The translations under genes and the position numbers were made by a program. From positions 18,225,567-18,289,566 of the forward strand of contig CM119265.1 of assembly GCA_051294375.1 (NCBI GenBank): a stretch of 64,000 bases of DNA, given 5' to 3'. Below are positions 51,504-61,407 of this stretch, in pieces (position 1 is the stretch's first letter; each line of letters begins with the position of its first letter). Source of the DNA: Paraspadella gotoi. Taxonomy: Eukaryota; Chaetognatha. The notes under the pieces were generated by a model. The model saw nothing but the letters and a program-made list of their open reading frames with translations, was not told the DNA's origin and searched no databases.

Positions 51504-51907
51504 AATGATGATGATTTGACAACGTGATGCTGATGATTATGATTTTATGATGACTTTGAATAGCAAAAAATTAGGAGCAAAGCCTCACCTGAAAATAGAC
51601 TGACGGCGTCATGTAGAATGAGTTTTTCCCTCATGATCGGAGGCCCGCTGCATCTCCGCGATTCCTGGAGGAGAAGGGACGCTCTCGATAAACAGCACTC
51701 GCAGCACTGGTTATCAAATTGTGCTTTCTCTTTATCCAATTCTTGCTACGTGAACGAGGGTGACCTCGTTGCTCTTGCGATCTTCGCCCGTGACACTCTA
51801 TCATTTTTTATATTTATAATAATTATGACATTTTTTTGTCATTACATTCCATTGAGCCTTTCTAATATCTTAGAGTCTCTCTCTCCTCTCTCTCTCTCCT
51901 CTCTCTC

Positions 51908-51959
<52 letters not shown>

Positions 51960-53137
51960 GCCCTCTTCCTCACTCTTTCCATCTTTCTCGTTCCGTCTTC
52001 ATCTTCGCCAATTAAAAATCACTCACTTTCCCTCCCCCCTTTTTCACTTTCACATCATTCTTCTCCTCTTCACCCGACTCCATCAATCCGCCAACTCCCC
52101 ACCCGATCCACCCCCCCTAGCCCCCCCCTCTTTCCCCAACAGAAGTTGTCGGGTTCGTTTCTCTTTCCTCTTTTTTTTCTTTCCATTTTTTTTTCTTCCA
52201 AAAAGCAAACAACTCATAATTCTTTTTTCCTTCCATTTTTCTCATAATGGCATTTTTTTTTCCGTCCATTTCCTCTCCGACCGCGATTCCCATTTTCCTA
52301 CCAACTTCCATATCTTTTTTATTACTGTGTTTTTCTCCATTTAAAAAAAAAAAGATAATATTTTTAAAGTGTTATTTTCCCCGACTGTCGCTCGGATCGG
52401 TATCGCTCTCTTTTTTTTTTCTTTTTTCTCACTTACCCTTTTCCTTTCCTCAGTCACCAGTCTTCGTTATTTTCGACTTTTTTCCGACAAACACTTTCGG
52501 GTCTCCTTTCTACTCATCCTCTTGCTCTTTTCTGTTTTTTCCCCCACTTTCCCCAAAATCCCCTTTTTCTCTTCGCACTCACGTTGGCAAATACCGATAC
52601 TTTTCTTTTTCTTTCACAGCTCATCTCTAATGCGCTCTCCTAACTCAGACTCAATTATCCTTTTCTCTCCTCCTTTATTTTACGCTAAATACCAAATAGT
52701 TTAAACTTTTTCCTTGTCACAAATTTTCACTTATTTTTTTTTAAATTTAGGTTATTTCTTTCTTCCTCCTCCTTTCCTTTCTTCCTTCCTTCTCCCTTCC
52801 TTCCTTTCCTCTTTTTTCCTTCTTCCTCTGTTCAACCTTTATTCTTTCCTCTCTTCCTCCCTCTTCCTTTCCTCTCTTCCCCCTCTTCCTTTCCTCTTCT
52901 TCTCCCTCTCTTTCTTCCTCTCTTTTTCCTCCCTCTTCCTTTCCTCCTCTTTCCTCCCTCTTCCTTTCCTCTCTTCCTCCCTCTTCCTTTCCTCCTCTTC
53001 CTCCCTCTTCCTGATCCCTGCAGATGCTTCTTCTCGCACTAACCCCTTCCTACTTTTCGGCTTAAATTCGAAAGCTGAAACTTCCTCTGTTCTCTCATGG
53101 GGATGACGTGAAGAGAGAGAGAGAGAGAGAGAGAGAC

Positions 53138-53191
<54 letters not shown>

Positions 53192-56100
53192 GTACAACTC
53201 ATCGCAGTTTTTTTTTTTTCTTTTAACCTGCCGTAATTCCTCTTCTCTTAACATTTCAACTTTTTTCCACTTTCCTTATTACTTTTCCTCTTTTAGTAAA
53301 CCCATATTACTTTTCCTAACCTCCAACCCTGTAAAACCCTCAATTTTAATCCTTTCCCCATCCCTCTACTTCCCCTACGAATTTTTGTTCGACCTACTTT
53401 GGTGTCGACCTCATCAATTAAGGTCTGGCGATGCGGTTGGAATTTCAAATTCATTCCGAACATCACCTTTTCCCTCGTTTCATTTTTCTTTTTTTTCAAA
53501 TTTTCAAATATTGTTCCTCTAACAAATCCCTCTTACCATTCTTTGTTTGAATGAAAAGTTCCACTTTTTTTTTAATATTTAGGTCAACGCGTTCACGTTG
53601 GACATAAACTCATCATTCATCATTAACGACATCGTTGTAATCGTATATCTAAGTTATTAATGTACCGTAATAAAAAAAATATTAATTCAAAACTTGCTAC
53701 ATCTCCTACCCCTGGTGGGAATCCAGTTCTTAATGACGCCATTTCCTTCGCCGCAAAGTTTTTCTCCCCATTTTCGATTCACACTTCGCTTCACACATTC
53801 CCCCCCCCCTCTTCGCGAGAATCACGCTCGAGGAATTCCATATTTTTTTTTCTTCCTCTTCCTCCAGTTTCCAGTCACCTGGTTCGATGTAATCCTTCTT
53901 GATCATGTCGGAGAGCCACTTTAAGTTGCAGTCGCAGTGAAGGGGATTTCCTCCGAGAGCCAGGTGACTGGGGAGGGGTTTGAAGGGAGAGTTAAAGAAC
54001 AAATATTCATGTGAAGTGAGGTTTTAATCGAGGAAAATAATAGTAACCCGTGGAGCTTTGGAAAGTCTTAAGAATTTCTGGATTTGAAATTATTTTAATG
54101 ATAATTTATAATTCATAGTTCATAATATTAATTGTATAATATCACAAGGACCCATTTTAAATTTTAGCAATAAAGTGAAGGAGACAAAAAAAAATACAAT
54201 ATGTCCGACTGCTAAAAATTTAGTCGATCCCTATGTCTGATCAATACAAGCAGAAAATCGACGTTGACCTCGACTATCTTCGGCCGAAGCGGAATAGAGT
54301 AAAAAGAGTTGAAAGGTGCGTCAAAACGTGCCATGCACTGCGGTATACAATTCCTTTAAAGCATTGAAAGAAGGAGTTGTAGAAGACGGAGAAAGAGGAG
54401 AGAGGAAGGGTTTAGAGAGAGAGACCGGTGGTAAGTCGCCTCAGAGTATTTCTTTGATTTCGTCATTAACGAAGGTTTAAAAACTTTCCACAACGGCCTT
54501 CATGTTTGTGAAAAATATCAGTGTCTGTCTGTAATTACTTTCCTGGAATTCACTTATTCCATGTGTGAAGAGATTTCTTTGGTCTTCACGCTTGCAGACG
54601 AGCGTTGAAATCGTCGCCCGATATGAAATGTTTTAACATAAGTCTCGCCAAAATTATATTAAGAAAAAGTAGCGTTATTTAACTTTTAACTTTATTACGA
54701 CAATACAATCCTTTGGAAACTTGTAAAAGCGAAATTTCCAGCTGGCGGTACGATTTGATGAGAGTTTAAACGAAAGCTAAATTTGGTTTCATTTTCTCTC
54801 TCGAAAAACTGGATTCTCAGAATTCTCTTTGACATCTTTACCAATATTTGGTAACATTTTATCTCAGCCTCTTTTCAATTTGTTGGCGAGAGACGATATT
54901 TCGATATTCCTCTTTTAAACTTAAAATCATCCTTCATTCAAATCTCCAAGTATTGAATCTCCAACTGCGGCGTCGCCCGGCGTCGCGGGGCGTCGCGCGG
55001 CGTCGGATCTCTTCCGCTTCTCTTTGTGTTTCGGCGTCTTCGGGTTCTTTTCAAAGATTTGGCTGACGCCTCAATTCATCCTCTTAATGCGTAGAACATT
55101 AGCCCTTCCTTCTCCCCCACCAGTTTAGGCTTTCGTTAACTCCTCCAAAACACGATTCACTTCTGTTTCTCACTTGGCGTTCACTTCTCTTTACCACCAA
55201 CGCCATCACCATCATCACTACCCCCGCTGGTCTTCGTCCTCTACATACTGTAACCACCTCGTCTACTCTCCAGTCTCCACCCCTCTCCCTCCCAACCCCC
55301 TTCCCCCTTCCCCCTTCCCTTCCTCTCTCTCCTTTAAATCCCTCTCCAGTCGGCAATGCAGTCGCTTTATCTTCATATCCTTCGTCCTTTTCAAGAAAGT
55401 GAGGGTCATTGATCCAGATGCTTTTAGCGAAAACATATTTCACTCCGACGCCGACTTCTTTACCAAACGACTCGGCCGGACAAGCGAGAGCTCCGGCTCC
55501 AGCTCCCTCGCTCTCCCCCCTCCCCCCCCCCCCCAAATCCCCCCTCCCCCAAATCTCTGCCCCTTGACTTCAGCATCCCTCTATAAAGACCGGAATGGAG
55601 AAGGGTTGATGGCATTTTGACCGCGCATTGGCGCCGCCTCGGTTGTTCCCCGTCAGAGCGAGATCAAGTTCGAGACTTTCGGTAAAATTCATACTTGGCC
55701 GGAAAAAAAAATGTTCGAGAGAGAATTACAATTAACAAAATAATAAATGAAACTAAAATAGATTCTATACAATTTAACGTACAATTGTATACAATAAGTT
55801 GTACAACTTATCATCATTCCGTTCGCAAACGCTAAAAAAAACTCATTTAATCACATGCTATGTCATTATCTTGTAAGAGTGATGGAGGCCTTAAACCACC
55901 AAAGCCTGTCCAAGGTCAGGGGCAGGATAGCTTATTTATTAAATGAATGGATAATTTTTATATTGGTTGTACCAATTTCATATAATAAAATATAAATATC
56001 GTCGGTGCCTTTGGATCGAGCGTTTGCCGGGGTCTTTGACCGCTCAATTATAATTTCTCGTTCGTCTCACCTTGAGAATGAAATGCCCTTTTCTCCTTTC

Positions 56101-59100
56101 GTCAAGAGGTAAGTGACCTCAAAATCTCAAAACACTTTCCCTCCCTCTTCAAACAGTCGGGCCACTTTTCTTTTTCTCCATCCCCGTTCTCTCGAGTGAC
56201 TGCCGTTTGATTCGAACATCCCTTCTCCCTTTTTATCTCCATTTTGACCACCTTTTTCCACCCTTACCCATGGCCAACCACCCTTACCCAGTCCCCCGAA
56301 CTCTCCCCACCTGAGCGAAGCCAAATCCTCGAAGGCGCCGAAGGGGATGAGCGAGACGTTGTTCCCGTGAAGAGACAGGATGCGGAGCGAGCCGAGACCC
56401 GCCAACGACCGGGCGGAGATGCACTGCAGCCTGAGGGAGTGAGGGGGCGAGAGGGAGAGAGAAAGTCTGTAAGAAGGCTGAAGAGGGTCCGGATGTAAAG
56501 GGGCATGGTACTAGTAAGAAACGCTGCCATTTAATCAGAAAACGAAGGGGTTTTACTTTAAAAAGCAGCCATCGAACTGAATGGTTTTGCTCCGCCGAAC
56601 GGATAGGTCGAGAGTTGACAGTGAAAACAATTAATCTCTCTGACAACACGCGACGGGCGATAGAAGTTGGAAGTTGAATAAAGAAGAGTTGATTGACCGG
56701 TAATGATTGGGGCTGCTGACCGCAGGATCCGACGGCCGCTCATCACAAAAGAGCGGGTGGGAGGGGAAAAAAAATTATCGCTCCGAAGTTTCATCAGAAT
56801 CCGATCGACGTTTTAATTTTCGAATCTGACAAACTAATTTTTTTTTTCCCTTAAAATAATAATTACTGGGGATGAGCATCGTTTCTAAACAACTCATTGT
56901 TTATAATCAAATTTGGTAGCGTTCGATAGACAATTACAAACATTATCTACATGCATAATTTCATCATAATCCGACAATCCGTTCAAAAGTAATCGCCAAA
57001 GCAATCGCAAAAATCGCTCTTCAAACCGATCAACTTTCCTTTAAAATCGAGCTCGTTTTGATCCAACAAAGATTAGTACTATGCGTAGTACTAAGCTTTA
57101 GAACCGGCGCACAGTGAGATCCTGGGCCTGAATTTTTCAGAAAATCCCGTTCAGTTAAAAAATATTTTTATTATATATATATTAATTAATAAAAATATTT
57201 TTTTTAATTTATTTGAATATTAAAAAAATTAAAACATAATTTTTTTATAATTTTTAAATAATAAAATAAAATATTTTATAATAAAATATATATTATTATC
57301 AGATTATATAATAATAATAAAATAATAATAATAATAATAAAATAATAATAATAAAAATAAAATTATAATTAAAAAAATTAAATTAAAAAATAAAATATTA
57401 TATTTATTTTATTATTATTATTTTTATTATTATTATTATTATTATTTATTATTAAATAAAAAAATAAAATTTTTTTTTGATTTATTATATTAATATGATT
57501 ATTATATTTTATTAAAAATTAAAATTTTATTTAATCTTATATTTTTAATCATACCATAAATAAAAAACTCGCAGTTTAAAAAAATTAACTAATTTTATTG
57601 TAAAATATATTTTTTTATATATATATACTTTTTAATAATATGTACTACTTTCTCAGATTGAATAAAAAAATTATTTTCAATACTATAATTATATTATATA
57701 AATATTTTTATATATTATATAATAATATAAAAAATTTAAAAATTTATTTTTTAGCATTTTGAATTCACAAGCAATACTGTGCGACGATTTTTGTTTTAAT
57801 AAGTTTTTATTGGACTTTTTTTAAATTTTGCATTATATTGAGAAACGCTTTTGAATTAAGCCGCGCTCTACTCTGATTTGAATAGTAAAATCAATACAGT
57901 TTCTGTCAATTGTGATCAAAATTGAAAAAAATGAAGGCTTGACTATGCAGTTTTCACCTAAAAAACCAGTTCATTTGATTGCTTTATCAAGCAATTAAGA
58001 TTGCAAGAATTTTAATTTTGCTTTTTTTCATCATGTAGAGAAGACAATAAGGTTTCGGAAACTGTACTAATATGTATGATTTGGTCTTTTTAACTCAAAG
58101 CCAGGAGGTTTTCTTAAGAATAGGGAAAAAACGGCCTGACCAGTCCATTTAAATACCATTTTTGGGCATGATAAAATGGGAATTTCGATCGCGCTCTACT
58201 CCATTGGCTTCCCAAGACGCCAAGCTTTCGAAATCTGCCCATATTGACATAATTGTTTTGGCCTTGACTATGCAGTTTTGAATAGAAGTGAAATATAAAA
58301 GAAATCTTGATCGGAGCTTCGATTCGAACGATGCTCATCTCTATAATTACCGACAGCTGAACCGAAAATTTTCAATATAAGAAAAAAAATCATTTTAAAA
58401 GTTGTTAAACTAAATTTAATTTTAAAACAAGTTTACTTAGTGAAAGGGGGTTTAACGTGATATAAAACGCAAATTCACGTTCATTGATAGTTTGGATTTC
58501 ATTTTCCCCCCATTTTATTGACTAATTAAATATTTCTTTTTAAAAATCATCATCGAGATTGAAGTGGACTATCGAATAAAATATCACGCTTTTCCGACTT
58601 GTTCGCTCGTGCCACTACCATATGGCCATCTTCAACCGACAGCCGCCGCGCTCACGGGAGAAGCAGCACCGACTGTGAAGTCGACATCGAAATTAATGAA
58701 CGAATTAGGAATTCGAGAGGAAAAAAATAATTAGATGATGAAAGAAAACGAGATATTTTTTTTTCTTTTATTTATTCTTCTTCTGTTATGTTGATTTGGA
58801 TTGATGAAGGAAAGTTGAAAAATATTGATTAAAAAGAACATCTCGTTTGACTAATGAAGTCTCGTTTATTTGATTTCTTCATCTTTCTCATTTTTTTTTT
58901 TCATTTCCCCTTTTCTTCTTTCCTTAACAGTATTTTGTCCCCTTTTATCTCGTGTTTTTTGTAGCCATAAAAAAAAAGAGAATTTTTTCCCTCTTTTTTT
59001 AGGAACGTCCCCTAAGAGAGCTCCTAGTCAAAGAAAAGGGGAGAGGGCTTTATTAATATTTTTCTTTCTATTTCCCTTCTTTCTTTCCAATCTTGTTAGC

Positions 59101-59120
59101 TTTTTTTCTTTTTTTCAGAA

Positions 59121-59183
<63 letters not shown>

Positions 59184-59324
59184 CTTTGCTACTTAAAGAT
59201 AAGAATCCGTCGATGTCGTCGTCGTCGTTCAGTGAACATTTCTTTTTTAATTCTCAACTTTTTTCACTTCCGTTTCGAGGGAAAATTCGCAGAACTCTTC
59301 TCCAGTCACATTCTTGGTCCCCTC

Positions 59325-59386
<62 letters not shown>

Positions 59387-59489
59387 AGAAAGGCTTTTGT
59401 CAGGAAGAGAGAGAGAAAGAAAAAGTATCTTGGTATACAGGGCTTTCTGGGTCCACAGACTATCTGTGTCGACGGGGCGTATCATTTCT

Positions 59490-59552
<63 letters not shown>

Positions 59553-59716
59553 CTCTCCTCTCTTCTCTCTCCGCTTTCCTTCATTCCTGTCTCTCTCCTC
59601 TTATCAATTTTTCTTGTCCTGTTTGCGACCCGCCTCAAAAAAGAAAAAAAAAGAATAAAATCCTTTATCTCTCTTTGCGTTCTCTTTTTTCAAATGCGTT
59701 TCTTCTTTGGAGAGAC

Positions 59717-59749
<33 letters not shown>

Positions 59750-60665
59750 GAATATGACATATAGAGGAGATATGTACGACTTTTGTACGTAATATGTATT
59801 TTCTATGGCAAGCTTATCAAAGTATTTTAATGCCATGAAACTAATGTCGTTTAATTGACCAAAAACAATTATTTCTTACAGAATTTTTATATCTTCCTAG
59901 ATAGAGTAAACATTTCTCAAACTGCCTCTGATTTCCAATAAACTCAACATTATGTAACATCACCGCGTATGATGTCGAATTGTCCTTGATGTCAATGAAG
60001 TCCTGACTCATCACAATTTATAGTAATCACTTTTTAAGCGGAAACTCTCTCTCGCTATCACTCTCGAGTCTCTATATATAGATATATCACCATAACTGTC
60101 CAATTCGATCAAAGTTTGAATTATTTTCTTAATTTTTATTTCATTATTTATTCTTATTTTCTTCGTATAAATAAATAGCAAACGTAGTAGTAGGTCAAGA
60201 TTACCTTTTAACCTTTCTCTCTTTTTCAATCTTTCTCTCTCTGTCTCTAGTTCTCTCTTCTTAATTAAGGTTCATTGCTCCGAGTTCGAAGTTCTATCAA
60301 CTCAGAATCGCCTTCTCGTCAAAACTGCGTTTGTATTTCACGTGAGTTATCGTCGGTTGTAACAGAAAACAATTGTCGAGAGTCAAACTTTCCGACAACA
60401 ACAAATAAATTGTTCGGATTTTTTTTTAAAAAAAGGTTGAAAAGCCGGAGGGTTTTTTTTTTTAATATTTTTTTTTTTCAAACGCGTCGAGCTTAATACG
60501 AAACTCGGTTCATGTGACCCGCTGCTTTTTAACGAGTTATTATGATTTTCGTTGTCATCGTAAAAATGAAATCTGAGTTAAACTTCAAAATCGGCTTCAA
60601 AAGTTTGACGGTTTTAAAGACCAACTGTTTGACCAGAAAAATGAAAAAAAAAGTTATGTTTCCGA

Positions 60666-60703
<38 letters not shown>

Positions 60704-61351
60704 TGTGTGGGTGTGTATATTCGTACGTTTTTGCCCACGATAAATGTTATCCCAGCAAGAATTATGGCTGACGACAGCCTCAAGATCCGATCGCGGGGTC
60801 GCCTTCCGGCGTATTCGTCTCAAGCGTCTCCCACTGTACACCTCCTTCGCATTTTTTTTCTTTCTTTTTTATCATTTTTTTTTTCTTTTCGGAGTCGAAA
60901 GGCGATTATTCGTCGACAATACAGACGAACGCGAGGAGAATATTTTACCACCTTTCATTTCGTTTCTTTTTTCTTAGAAACAGAAAACTGCGAAGAAAAT
61001 GGTTTAAAGAACAAGAAAAAAATGGGACGAACCAAAAAAAAAAAAAGGAAGGCAAGAAAAAGAATTAAAAGAATGATTAAACAAAAAAGAAAAAAAAATC
61101 GCGGGTGAAACGGAATGAGGAATTTGAAGGAAAAGCGAAAGAATGAACAAATGAAAAAGGGGGAAAGACAAGAAAAGAAAAGCCGTGAAAAAGCAACTGC
61201 GGAAAAAAAAAAAGAGGGGAAATAAAAAAAGAGGGGAAATATCGCGCCTCCCTCCCAAATTCTTGCGAGGGGGTACGAAGGGAAAAAAAGGGAAGAAAAT
61301 TTCTGTACTTGTTGGTTGTTACCTTTTTTTTCTGGTTTAGATAAAAAAAAC

Positions 61352-61407
<56 letters not shown>

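Larger units (their letters stand above)
46755..51588. other. Slit intron region that should contain one more exon
   Basis: The exon joining the LRR cap to EGF1 (about 100 bases expected, with several Cys) was not found. The stretch contains two sets of noisy direct duplications, a 25-N gap and microsatellites, so the exon may be lost or garbled. Confidence 0.6.
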
